A DNA stretch of 64,000 nucleotides, from contig NC_068974.1 of assembly GCF_016808095.1 (NCBI RefSeq), positions 36,328,090-36,392,089 on the forward strand, given 5' to 3'. Positions within the stretch are counted from its first letter, which is position 1; the number at the start of each line of letters is the position of its first letter. Of the stretch, positions 26,201 to 36,906 are shown piece by piece. The position numbers and the translations under genes are program-made. This DNA is from Vigna angularis (taxonomy: Eukaryota; Streptophyta; Magnoliopsida; Fabales; Fabaceae). The notes under the pieces were generated by a model that saw nothing but the letters and a program-made list of their open reading frames with translations, had not been told where the DNA came from and searched no databases.

Positions 26201-27470
26201 TATAGATGTTCCACTATTTTTTTTTTTGGAGTTGGAATAAATTTTGACAAAACAAAAACAACTTAATTATTAAGAGTTCACAATTTATCTGAAAAACTAT
26301 TTCGATGAAATCCGGTAAGAAACAGTATATTACCATATATTTAGTTTTATTTATCATATTTTTTACAAACTAATTTTATACTCTATTTTATTGATGTATG
26401 ATGGTGAGTTTTCTTAAAACTTAATGCACCACATCATATTAAAAAAAAATCAAACTCAATTTGTGTATAATTAGAAAAGAAGATACCTAGAGTGATGTAT
26501 TTCTGCTGGTATTAATAAAGTAACTACATATTTTATATATGAAAGGTAATGCTATATTTTTTACTAAGTCCTTCTGTTATTTTACTAAAAATACTAAATT
26601 ATTTTGGTGGAGACTAAATAATTTCGAAACAACTATTCAAATTTATATTATAGACTTCGTATCTTCTAGACAGTAACACTCTGTACTGATTTTTTTTTTC
26701 ATATAACTCAATTTTAGTAAAAATAATTTTAATATGAATTATATCAGGTTTAAATTGCAATAACTATTCTTTTAATATATAATTTTAGTTTATATTTATG
26801 ATGATTTACACTACTATACAATATATCTTTAGTTAATATAATTTATTTTTCAAAAACATTAAAACTTAAGTCAAAAGTATAAACATTAAAAATAATGGAC
26901 CGAAAAGGAATAAGATATTAAGAAAAGCAGTTAAGGATATTTTCGATAAAGAAAACCAACTAAAGATATTTCTATAAAAATAATTTCCTTAAAAAGATAT
27001 TGTACAAAATAATTGTTATTTTAGACTTATATTAGAGAAAAAAAATCGTAAGGCATTCATCTCATTCTATTTATGAGTTCAATAATGGATAAAATATTAA
27101 ATAAAAAATAAAAATATTTAATGTTATTTTGTTTTGGTATTTTACAAATAAATACTGGTTGAAAATATTATTATTGTGATAGTAGCAGTGCACCAGGAAA
27201 TGTTGATTAATTAAGGTAATAGTGTATGGCTCTTCCTATTGGAGCGTGACATGGCTGTGAGCATGCTCCCTGAAACGCAAGGAGATGTTAAAATAAAACA
27301 TTTTAATAAAATAATATTGGGAAGCTGGCAAAAGTGTTAATAGTAAACGAGAAAGGGACAAAATAGGGAATGTCAGAGTAACACGCGCAGCCAATAGTAA
27401 CTTCCCACGTCGCCTCAATTCTCAGTAAACGGAGTTCGTTGGTACACACATAGAGAGAAGCAACAAAAGG
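23201..27470. other. Gene-free spacer between copia element and SAP2 promoter
   Basis: AT-rich DNA with no ORF resembling a gene. The part at 23690-24140 is less AT-rich and may be old repeat DNA, but I found no ends. From about 27230 the composition changes into the SAP2 promoter: a CCAAT word at 27391-27398 and an ACGT core (cccacgtcgcc) near 27405-27415, of the kind bound by bZIP factors. Confidence 0.55.
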
Positions 27471-27474
27471 ACCT

Positions 27475-27482
27475 TTTAAATA
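27475..27482 (+). promoter_or_regulatory. Probable TATA box of the SAP2-like gene
   Basis: tttaaata lies about 30 nt before the CT-rich leader and downstream of the CCAAT and ACGT words. The transcript start is inferred to be near 27505-27515. Confidence 0.5.
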
Positions 27483-27507
27483 CCAAACACTGACACACAC
27501 AAACGAC

Positions 27508-27510
<3 letters not shown>

Positions 27511-27554
<44 letters not shown>
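27511..27554 (+). repeat. (TC)n microsatellite in the SAP2-like leader
   Basis: 22 uninterrupted TC units, then an imperfect CT-rich tract to about 27600. It sits at the predicted start of transcription. CT-rich leaders are common in strongly expressed plant genes. The ORF on the opposite strand (Arg/Glu repeats) is an artefact. Confidence 0.85.
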
Positions 27555-27557
<3 letters not shown>

Positions 27558-27863
27558 TTCTCTTTCTCTCTCCCTCTCTATCTCTCTCTTCTTCCTCCTT
27601 CGGCTTTGATTTCTCTCTCCTCATTCACGATCCCAATTCCACTAGGGTTAGGGTTCCATTACCCTTATCTCCTTCTCAATTCTCGTTTTTCTCTGTACAC
27701 AGCTATTGTATTTGATTATTAACCATTCTTTTTCGTTTTGTCTTTTTATTTGTCATTCGGTGAATCCAGGATTCATTTCCGATGCGATTCTGAGCTTGTT
27801 AGATCCACGACAAGGTTTCGTTTCCCAGATTCTTTTGTAAAAAATTCTTCCTCTGGCCAACAG

Positions 27864-29193
27864 GTTAGATTATCATTTATATATTTCTCTTGCAATTTTC
27901 ACTTCTGCGACGTGTCTCTGTGTAGATTAGTTCGTGACGATTTCGTCTCGCTTTAATGGTTTCTTGTTTATCTTGTGAAGAAAATTGAGTTATAGTTTAG
28001 AGGTGGAAATAGTTAGTTGTATTTTTGAAGATAGGTACAGCGAATGGCTTTTTCCTCAAAGGCCATGACTATGATTTTGTTGAATTTTCATCCAATTTAT
28101 TAGAATTTTCAGTGACGAGTGTCAATGGTATCACGTATTGATTTCTGGCCATATCATATGGTGGTGTGTATTACTGTTCCGGCTTTGGCTTCTGTTTCCT
28201 AATTGTAGAGGCTTGAATTCTCTTGGGGTTTTTATTTTTGTTCTATTTTTTGTATTTCTCTGTTCATGTTTATGAGCTTTTGGTCAAAGTTTGGTGATTA
28301 AAGTGGTCATAACTAATTAATACACAAGGATGTGACCACTTTAATTGTGTATTAATTTCTGGGAAGATTGTGGTGTGATGCATCGACTGAGCAGGTATTG
28401 GACACTAGTTTAACTGAGGAATCATGTATGCATGTTTAAAAAAAATTCTAATAATGCTGAAAACAGGGGTAGCTGCTAGAAAGGACCGTTCTACTCCTCA
28501 CTGCTATGACATTACAACTTGAGCATCTTCAACTATCTTAATCTTTTAACAATTTTGAAATGAATTTATGATTGTGAATATATCTGATAGTAAGCCTTGA
28601 TATCTTTCACATTGTGTGTGGTTCATTTTAATTGAAATGGATATGCAGTGGGACTTTTACACGCATATTACGTCAATTTGTATCTCTAATTGGTTAAAAT
28701 TGAATCAGTGCTGTAACTTTTTCTATCAGGGCTAGGGATAGGGTGGTTGGATTGTTATAAATTGCTCTTTTTATATGTCTATGAAGGCATTTTTTGCAAG
28801 ATTCTGAAAGTTCATAAGTCAAATATTGTTTGATAATGTTACTGCCTGGTTTGTGATTTATTTTCAATTTGTGCTTGAGAAGTTGACAAAGCACATGATT
28901 CCTTACCATTTTTTTACGGGTTCATTTTGAAGCTTTAGGATTTTTCGGTTTATGCAACCTGGCATGTTCATGCCTAAAGAGGAACAATGCAACATCTCTC
29001 TGTTATTTCTTGTTTAAATGGATATGCTCAAAAGCTTGTTTCGTCAATATTTTACTTTAGGAAAAGGTTTTATATTGTTGCCTTACATAAGTTTGATAAT
29101 AATCATAGTTGCGTTCTGGGTTTGCTCTGATGTGGCTTTTTGTTTTATAACGAAATTTGTGATGAATATGTATTTTGAATATCTTTGGTACAG
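27864..29193 (+). other. Leader intron of the SAP2-like gene
   Basis: Predicted donor CAG|gttaga at 27863/27864 and acceptor ttggtacag|G at 29193/29194, giving a 1.33-kb intron entirely within the 5' UTR and ending 14 nt before the start codon. The region is T-rich and free of long ORFs, as plant introns are. Long leader introns are known in this gene family and can raise expression. Additional splicing upstream cannot be excluded. Confidence 0.6.
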
Positions 29194-29207
29194 GAAAGTT
29201 GAAAAAG

Positions 29208-29726
29208 ATGGACCATGACAAGACTGGGTGCCAAGCTCCTCCCGAAGCTCCTATACTGTGCATCAACAACTGTGGATTTTTTGGAAGTGCAGCTACCATG
29301 AATATGTGTTCTAAATGCCACAAAGACATGTTGCTGAAACAGGAGCAGGCCAAGCTTGCAGCATCGTCCATTGGGAATATAATGAATGGGTCATCTAGCA
29401 GCACCGGAAATGAACCTGTTGTTGCTGCTAATGTTGAAATCCCAGTTATTTCAGTAGAGCCTAAAACTGTCTCTGTGCAACCTTTATTTGGTTCAGTTTC
29501 AGAAGGGAGCGAGGAGGCAAAGCCGAAGGATGGTCCAAAACGTTGCAGCAGCTGCAATAAGCGAGTTGGTTTGACAGGGTTTAATTGTCGATGTGGCAAT
29601 CTTTTTTGTGCTGTACATCGCTACTCAGACAAGCATAATTGCCCGTTTGATTACCGCACTGCTGCTCGGGATGCGATAGCTAAAGCAAACCCAGTGGTCA
29701 AGGCTGAGAAGCTTGATAAGATCTAA
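29208..29726 (+). CDS. SAP2: A20/AN1 zinc-finger stress-associated protein, SAP2 type
   Basis: Intronless 172-aa coding region. An A20 zinc finger occupies about 14-38 (C18-x3-C22-x11-C34-x2-C37). An AN1 zinc finger occupies 113-145 (C113, C116, C127, C129, C134, H137, H143, C145). A Ser-rich linker with two acidic or Lys-rich stretches joins them. The N-terminus MDHDKTGCQ and the ending [14 protein letters not shown] are those of Arabidopsis SAP2 as I remember it. In plants SAPs bind ubiquitin and/or act as E3 ligases in abiotic-stress responses. The upstream in-frame ATG at 29175 lies inside the leader intron, so I start at 29208. The frame on the opposite strand (29057-29599) is a shadow. 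Confidence 0.93.
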   Translation: MDHDKTGCQAPPEAPILCINNCGFFGSAATMNMCSKCHKDMLLKQEQAKLAASSIGNIMNGSSSSTGNEPVVAANVEIPVISVEPKTVSVQPLFGSVSEGSEEAKPKDGPKRCSSCNKRVGLTGFNCRCGNLFCAVHRYSDKHNCPFDYRTAARDAIAKANPVVKAEKLDKI

Positions 29727-32154
29727 GGTTTAAAGTCGAAGTTTCATACTTGAGATGAAGTTATGCACAATTTCATCGTGAAATGACCCGGGTTTCCTTC
29801 ACATTTAATTGGTGTTCTTATTATATTGTTATATGTGGTATGTGACTTGGAGTTATAGGACACATCTCTGCAATTTGAAGGACTCTTTCATGTGATTGGC
29901 GAAAATATATATGTTGGCCGCAGTGTTTAAGCTTTTAAATTTTTGCTGGTTTGGTGAAAGTTGTTGTTGTTAGCTATGTAATGCTTCTATCCTGTATCAG
30001 AATGGTATGTGCAATTTGAAGATGATACCAAGAGCATTCGTACACATGAGATAGATTGTAATTGTGGTGGGCTTTCTATGAATTTATTTCCCATAAAACT
30101 TTGGACTGCTTTTCATGTGCAAAATTTTTTAGAATTTATTCTACTTCATCACTTATTCAATATAGTAAGTACCAAATAAAAGGGAAAAAAAGTATTAAGT
30201 TGGGTTAATATTTGTGAATTTGGCACCGACCATAAAAATTAATATTGGGAGTAAATGCAGCCTTGAACTAACATTGAGTTCAGAATTTGTCAAAAATGTA
30301 ATAACAAATATTTCTAGAATAAGTTAAAAAAATAAAATTGATCAACCCCACAAAAACTGTATTAAAACATGTACTGGCATTGGTTCGTTTACAAGCTTAA
30401 TCTTAAGCTTAAATATCTCATTAAAATCCAAAGGGGACCAGAAAAAATCCCATTAAAAGCTCATGTCCCAATATTTATTCTTCTCAATTCCTTATCGAAA
30501 CTAAAAAAAAATCCCGTTTTTAAAGCTCAAGTTGCATCAAGATCCTTCTCATTAGGCAGAAGATGGTGTTGGTGTTGTCAGAAGAAAGATAGATGCTTCA
30601 AATCTGGACTCACTTGGATTATACAGAGCCCATTTGGTTACACTTTTGGCAACAGCCCGACAAAATGGACATGTTAAAAGGTCATGGAGCTACATCAACA
30701 AAATTTTGGTTTCATCAAACTCGGTTATGCCAGACAGTTTCACCTTCAATGTATTTGTGCAATGCAACTATGCTTTCACAGAGCCCAGCACATTCATATA
30801 CGATACATTTCCCAAGCCCACAACCTAACTAATAATCCAAGCAAAAATGGAGAATTGAAACGGACATCTAATCATTGAAAGAAAAATATTCAAAAAAATT
30901 TCTTAAAAAAGAAATGGACATATTGTAACTATAATATATTAGGTTAACATAGTATTTGTACATAATGTATCGATCATGTAATAGTATTCGTTATTTTATT
31001 TATCTATATCTTGGACTAATGTTTGTAACCGTTTTATACAAATTTCCTCTTTAAATAACTGATATTTTAAATTAAAATAAGTATATTTCTATTTTTACTT
31101 TTTAAATAATTGTTAATCTAAATTTAGTTATTTTATAAAATAAAATAATTATTTTACTATTTTATCCTTGTAATAACTATTTTTTTTAAATTCAATTAAT
31201 TATTTATAATAAAAAAATTCTTTCATAACAAATAATATATAAAGTATTTATTGTTATAATTATTTTTAATAAAAATTATTCTATTATACATAATGCCTGT
31301 ATTTTCATTAGTTTTTCTAAATAATATTATTTTTGATAAGGAATTTGCTTTTGATGCAAATATTAAATAACAATATGGATTTCAACTTGTAACATGACTA
31401 CATGGGAAAATCATACTTCTTATGTTACGAAAAATAGAACTTAAATATTCTTGAAATGTAATTCATATTAAATAAAGGAATGGATTTTCTCTTCTTTCTT
31501 TTCAAGATCTTTCTCAATGCAATAGAGTTCCAACTTAATAGTTGGACTTGTATACGTTATTTATTTTTATTTAATGTGGAATTTAAACAATCTCTTTAGG
31601 TTTTTAAGAAAATATATCTTTTTAATCAAAATTTTATCTATCAAAAATAAATATAAGAGGTCACAAAATATAAGGAAAAATAACGTTAAGAAAATAATTT
31701 TGTAAATTTTTTTATACCCTATTAATTGTTATATAATATCATACTCAACACCATAAAATCAAATTAGAAAATATAATGGATGCATAGATTCAACAAATGT
31801 ATACAAAAAATTATATTGGCAAAGAAAAATAAAAGAGTAGAAAGGAATAACAAAGTCATTCATTAACCTAAAATAAAAATCACCATGTCACTCTCACAAA
31901 AATCACATTTAACTATGCATAGGTTACGATCATAAAAAAAAACCTAACATATATAAAAGGTGATAACCTTTTTTAAATTATTGGCAAAGAAAATTTTAGG
32001 ACAAGTAACCGTAAGACGATTTCTTAATTTTCTTTATAAAGATCATTGAAATACAATTACCCATATATTAAAGTACATAAAAACAATCTCATGAAAAAAT
32101 GGTTGTTATATGATTTTAATAACTATATAAGAGTGATTTATTATTAAGATACTG
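29727..32154. other. SAP2 3' UTR and gene-free spacer
   Basis: The first ~350 bases are the likely SAP2 3' UTR (T-rich, moderately complex). The rest is AT-rich without a convincing gene. A patch at about 30540-30830 has one open plus-strand frame ending PDSFTFNVFVQC..., faintly like a PPR repeat, but too short to call. Confidence 0.5.
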
Positions 32155-32735
32155 ATTGTGTAGGATCTTTTTCTGATTAAAAAGTCTACATCCAGATATT
32201 GTGTCTCCGTTGGTGGTAACCTAATTTCTTGAAAAAGCAAAAAATGGAGTATTGTAATAAGATCTAGTGCAAAAATAGAATATATAGTTGGCCTTGGACA
32301 CTTGTGAGCTTGTTTGACTTAAACAATAGTTTTGAGAATTAGAATTTAGAAATGTTATTCAAATGACACTTATACGTGACAATAAAGCTGCTATTCATAT
32401 TAGTTTTAATCTTATTTTTTTATGAGAGGACCAAATAATACATTGAGATTGACTGAGTTCGTTAATTCAAGTAATCAGTTAATATATATTTTCACTAAGT
32501 CTTTACAAGAGTCGATAATTGATTATATTTGTAACAAGTTTGGTACATATAACCAGTTTGAAGAGAAGTGTTAGATATATTAAATTATTAGGTATCTTGT
32601 CTTATCTTTATCTTTTATTTTAAATTTGTTTGTTATTATTTCTTATTTGTATTTTGGGTTTAACTTATATTTCATCTATTAATTATAAATAAAATATAAT
32701 GTGTATATATTCAACATAAGAAATATACATAGTTT
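32155..32735 (+). pseudogene. Decayed Ty1/copia RNase H end plus partial LTR
   Basis: Reading in broken frames, the segment still shows copia RNase H words: STSRYCVSVGGNLIS, SSAKIEY, LIRDNKAAIHIS, then FTKSLQES and DYICNKFGTY. Stops and frameshifts are frequent. At about 32573 the sequence turns into tgttagatatatt..., as expected for the start of a copia 3' LTR, which fades out near 32735. Nothing upstream resembles reverse transcriptase, so it is a 5'-truncated relic, unrelated in age to the young copia element at 18-23 kb. Confidence 0.75.
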
Positions 32736-33811
32736 TTACTATATTCAACGTTGAATCATGGACAGTAAATTTTGTGAAATTTTGACTTGTTTTCTAGTGT
32801 CCAGTTGCATTCCCGTTGTCATGAACACACTTTTCTTTTCTCCTCCACCAAAGAAAGACTTTTTCTTCCATTCGTTCCTTCTCCCTTGATTGTGTTAAGG
32901 TTCAATTCTTACTTCATTCTCGTTTTTTTTAGTTGTGGACAAATACTCGTTGAAGAAACTCAATTTGGGGAAAAGCTTGGCACGGGGTCTTCTAAAAGTT
33001 TTAGTTATGAAAAAAAATAGTCTCTATTTTTAATTAGAGACCAATTTAGTGACTAATTATTTTGGTAGCCAAAATCTTGAGAGTCTTGAGAGCTAATAGT
33101 AATAACTACTTTAGAAATCAATTCACAAATTATATATAATTTTTTATTTATAACAGAAATTATTTTAGTTATCAATGATTTTTAATTTATAAATTAGTAT
33201 CTAAATGGATCACTATAATAATTAATTATTTTTTATGATTGAAATTAATCATTATTTAAATATTTTCTTGTAATAACGTTCTACTATAATGTCTTGTACA
33301 ACCAATCAAAATATATAAAACGTGAAACTGAATATTATATTACATTATAAAAATATTAGTTAAGCATTTAACTAACTCTAATCATGTTAAGGTAAATAAC
33401 GTGAAACTGAATATTTATTAAAGCTTAAATATTTTTTGGAATAGAGCCATTAACTAACTCTAATCATGGCAGACAGATTAATTAAGCATAGTGAAAAACT
33501 TTTTGGCGTGAAAAAAGGGTGGCACCAATGCTAAGCGAATAGAACATGAGTCGGTACTTTGAGTAATTTACCTTAATCAAGCAAAAGTCTCACAAACATT
33601 GGGCATAATAAAAGACATGAATAATAGATATATTTGGTCTTTGCTCACTTCCTTAGTGGTCAAATGTCTCAGAAAATCAGCACCTATTTTCTTTTCCAAT
33701 TGCGAGAATAATAAAAACCAAAGTAAAAAAAAATAAAAAAAAGCATAACAAAATTGTATGGTGACTCGTACGTTGTCTTGTCCCATACACTTGGAACTAT
33801 CTTCCCTTCCC
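32736..33811. other. Gene-free spacer and PLT 3' flank
   Basis: About 1 kb. Bases 32990-33290 are AT-rich with gagaccaatttagtgac-like words and share a 20-base exact word with 40991-41010 (see repeat entries), suggesting a remnant of a repeat family. Bases 33550-33811 are the likely 3' UTR of the PLETHORA gene. Confidence 0.5.
33030..33285. repeat. Repeat-family remnant, copy 1
   Basis: tcattatttaaatattttct (33249-33268) also occurs at 40991-41010, with similar AT-rich context upstream in both places (variants of agaccaatttaRtgac and tataaattRgta). The edge tattttcttgtaat resembles a mutated CACTA-type terminus. The boundaries are approximate. Confidence 0.35.
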
Positions 33812-36644
33812 TCACTCATTCCACATTGTGAACACCCCACCATTTGACGTCTGCATGGATTCCGCCGCCCCCGCCGACCAACCGCCGTAACCTCCGGCTG
33901 GCATGTCATAGTCAACCTTCACCAAGCCAAGTTCCTCCGCCGCGCCCACTGCGTTACCCGACGATGGATTCGAAGCCATACCAAACCCACTCCCTGCTGC
34001 AAACCCACCAACACTGCTATTATTGTTGTTATTATTCTCCAACACAGATGAAGAAGAAGAAGACCCCATGTTCATCATTCCCTGAAGCAATGCAGGGTGG
34101 TTCTGAAGGTAGCCGCCGTAGAACTGAGGATTATTCTGGAGGTAAGAAGAAACACCACTCTGCTGGTGCAACTGAAGCTGCGTTTGGATGTAACCCTGGT
34201 GTAAAGGGTCCTGGTGAGAGAAGTGAGAGCTTATGTCATGGTTTTGCAAGGTTAGCAGAGGTTGAGGTTGCTCGAACTGGTGGTGCTGCATTAGAGGGTA
34301 AGCGTGTAGCCTGGAAGAGCTTGAGGTTCCATATTGGAAGGTAGATGAGCCTAGTGCAATCATCTCTTCACGTTTTCTAGAAGATTCTAGAGCTTGAGCT
34401 TCTTTCAGACGTTTTGCAGCGCCTCCTCCTATCGGGAGAGTGTTGCTTTCGAGAATAGCTTTCACGTCATAACGGCTCATGTCAAAGTTTGTGACAGCGT
34501 TGAGACCTCTGAACTTTATCGCTGCTATGTCGTAAGCCTCTGCAGCCTCTTCCTCAGTACCTGCAACGAGAAATAATGTATATTTCACCTATACATATTT
34601 GTTTTTCTTTCATGAATCTAACAAGACATCCGGGTTCAAAATTCAAAGACTTTAATCGTTCGAGATACTATAACATATGGGGTAATGTTTTTTTCCTAAT
34701 AAATATTGTTTCACGTTGGTTAATTTGAAAATCTGATTAGTGTAACTTTCAATGTTTAAATTTATGTGGGTGGCTTACTGAAAGTTCCCAAGTAAAGATC
34801 TTTGTTTCCTGCAACTCTACCAATCCTTGCTTGCCATCTTCCGTGTTGGTGATGCCTGATCAAAGAATAATAATATTCTGCTAAGAAAAGAGTAGAAAGA
34901 AAAGGAGCGAATGCATGGGATGAGAGGAAGAAGAAGAAGAAAGCATGGCTGCTCCATTTGAAACCTTGTAACTCCGCGATACATTGATGCACCTCTAGAG
35001 AAACCACTACTTTTCCTGCAAATCACCACCACAATATGCCTATTAATAAGCATTTGAAAGAGTTGTAAGAATATTATGAAATGGTGTTATAAACTTTTTA
35101 ACCTATTTCGATAACTATCAGATACAAACTCATCAAAACGAAGCCATGTTGTGTATTTTAATGTTTGCCACAATCAAGTTCGTAATTTAATTGCGTTCTC
35201 AGTTGTCAAAAGTTTAGCAAGTGACTCTAATTAAACTATGCTAGTGTGTTTGTGTAACAAAGTGGACTAGATTCAAAAATTAATTTTACTTGTCTCCGTT
35301 ATTGCACTATTGTAGACTTGTATTGTACATGTTTTATGCACGCTGTCTTTGAATTAGTCACCTTCTTATAGCGGCAACAAATTCTTGTCTGGTCATGTGT
35401 TTCATTTCATCCAATTCCTTCTCGTAGTTGCTAATCTGTGGAAAAATTAAAGTAAAACAAACAAGATTTCCTTGAACTAGATAGAGTCTGAGAAGCATTG
35501 AGAAAGTACACCATTAACTTACTGGAAAGTTGGTAGTGGTGGATGTTCCCCAGTACTTCAGTGCTGCTAAATCATAAGCCCTAGCTGCTTTCTCTTCTTT
35601 ATCATATCCACCTGACATTATAAATAACAAAAGGAAAACAATACATTTTGTGGTTTGATTTTCTACCTCCAGGAACTTAGAAAATGAAAAGGGGCTGGAA
35701 AATAGACTGAAATGGAAACACTTACCCAAATAAACTGAAGGAAAGTTGATGAGAAGTATTAACAAAAGCAAAACATCAAGAAAAATGTGTTAATAGAACT
35801 CTCAATCAATAAACATCACCTAAAAAACTTCAAAAATAAAACTCAAAATGAAGTGATATGAAGTTTAATCACCTTGGCGTCCTTTTCTTGATTGTCCTTC
35901 CCTTCTACAGCTATTATCCCAAAGGTGAGCTTCATACCTTCCAGTCCATCTATGTCTGTTTATATATACATTTAATTAGAACAATAAATAAACAAACCTT
36001 GCACACACACAAAAAATATTGATTAAGTGAAACACAGAATGAGTATCCAACCGTGTTACTCCACGATATATGGATGTTCTCTGACCGAAAGTATCCAAAG
36101 TTCTTCTAGGTGCAGCTTCGACAGTGTTTGTACTATTTTCACCACTGGTTTCACATGTAGAATCCTTACCACTTCCCATGGATAATGTCAACGATTGCAA
36201 GTTACTGTTAGCATTTTCTTGATACTCATTGCTTGGTGTGTCCACCACGGGGTTTTGCAAAGGTACCAGACTGTTGTTTGTGAACAGATAATCTGAATCA
36301 TTTGACTGAATTTCGTTTAAAGCAGCAAGCTCTGACTGATTTTCAGACTTGCTCACTCCAAGAAAATCAGCCACTTTTGGAACTTCGTTGCTGCTATGAG
36401 TGTTAATCAGATTCCAATCTGTCGAATTAATTAAATAGATGAAAAGAAAGATTAGCAAGGCAAATAAATATAGAATGAGAAGAGAGAGAAGAGAGAGAAG
36501 GTTACCATGATTTTGGAAAGGGTTTTCCATGCTTTCGTTCACCAGCCCAAGGGAAAATTGGTGGTACTGAGTTGCTTGAAGATCATGGGATGGTAAGGAA
36601 GAATGAGTGGGAGAAAGAGGGAAAGAAAGCCAGTTGTTGTTCAT
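33812..36644 (-). CDS. PLT2: PLETHORA1/2-type AP2 transcription factor (AINTEGUMENTA-like)
   Basis: Nine exons on the minus strand: 36506-36644, 36052-36418, 35873-35955, 35726-35734, 35523-35611, 35362-35435, 34965-35015, 34779-34855 and 33812-34560. They join in frame to 545 aa. The N-terminus has the ANT-family motif WLSFPLS (5-11), and PKVADFLGV follows. AP2 domain 1 is about 162-229, the linker has the conserved KHMTRQEF, and AP2 domain 2 is about 265-323. The tail has a His/Gln-rich part, an Asn/Ser-rich part and the ending VFTMWNE. The N- and C-termini match Arabidopsis PLT1/PLT2 rather than BBM or AIL5-7. These nuclear factors maintain the root stem-cell niche in response to auxin. 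A 5' UTR intron at about 36690-36795 is possible. ORFs on the opposite strand are shadows. Confidence 0.93.
35726..35734 (-). other. 9-nt micro-exon of the PLETHORA gene
   Basis: On the minus strand the sequence reads ttcag|tttatttgg|gtaagt. It restores the motif QVYLGGYD in AP2 domain 1: without it the frame from exon 3 to exon 5 would lose YLG-type residues. A 9-nt exon coding VYL is known in ANT-clade AP2 genes. No ORF finder would detect it. Confidence 0.9.
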
Positions 36645-36898
36645 CGAGCCCTTATTTGCTTGCTTTACCTTTCAACAAATCAAAAACAGCTGCATCTAAC
36701 ACATTAGATAAGGAGAAGATATGAAGAATATTTGCAAAAGGGAAACCAAAGATGTGGAAAATAAGAGAAGAGCAAAGAAACATATATAGGTTTACCAAGG
36801 GTTCTAGCAATGAACAGTTTGTATCTCCCAAGCCTTTCAACTTCCAAGCTTAAGACAATGGAAGAGGAGAAAGGGCTAAGAAAGGAACATTTTAGCAT

Positions 36899-36906
36899 TA
36901 TTTAAA
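36899..36906 (-). promoter_or_regulatory. Possible TATA box of the PLETHORA gene
   Basis: tttaaata on the minus strand, about 255 nt before the ATG. The transcript start would then be near 36870. Confidence 0.4.

Noticed and set aside
27415..27624. 69-aa Arg/Glu-repeat ORF on the minus strand
   Set aside because: It is the complement of the CT microsatellite in the SAP2 leader.
33844..34344. 166-aa plus-strand ORF
   Set aside because: Antisense to the last PLETHORA exon; the minus strand matches the family to its final residues.
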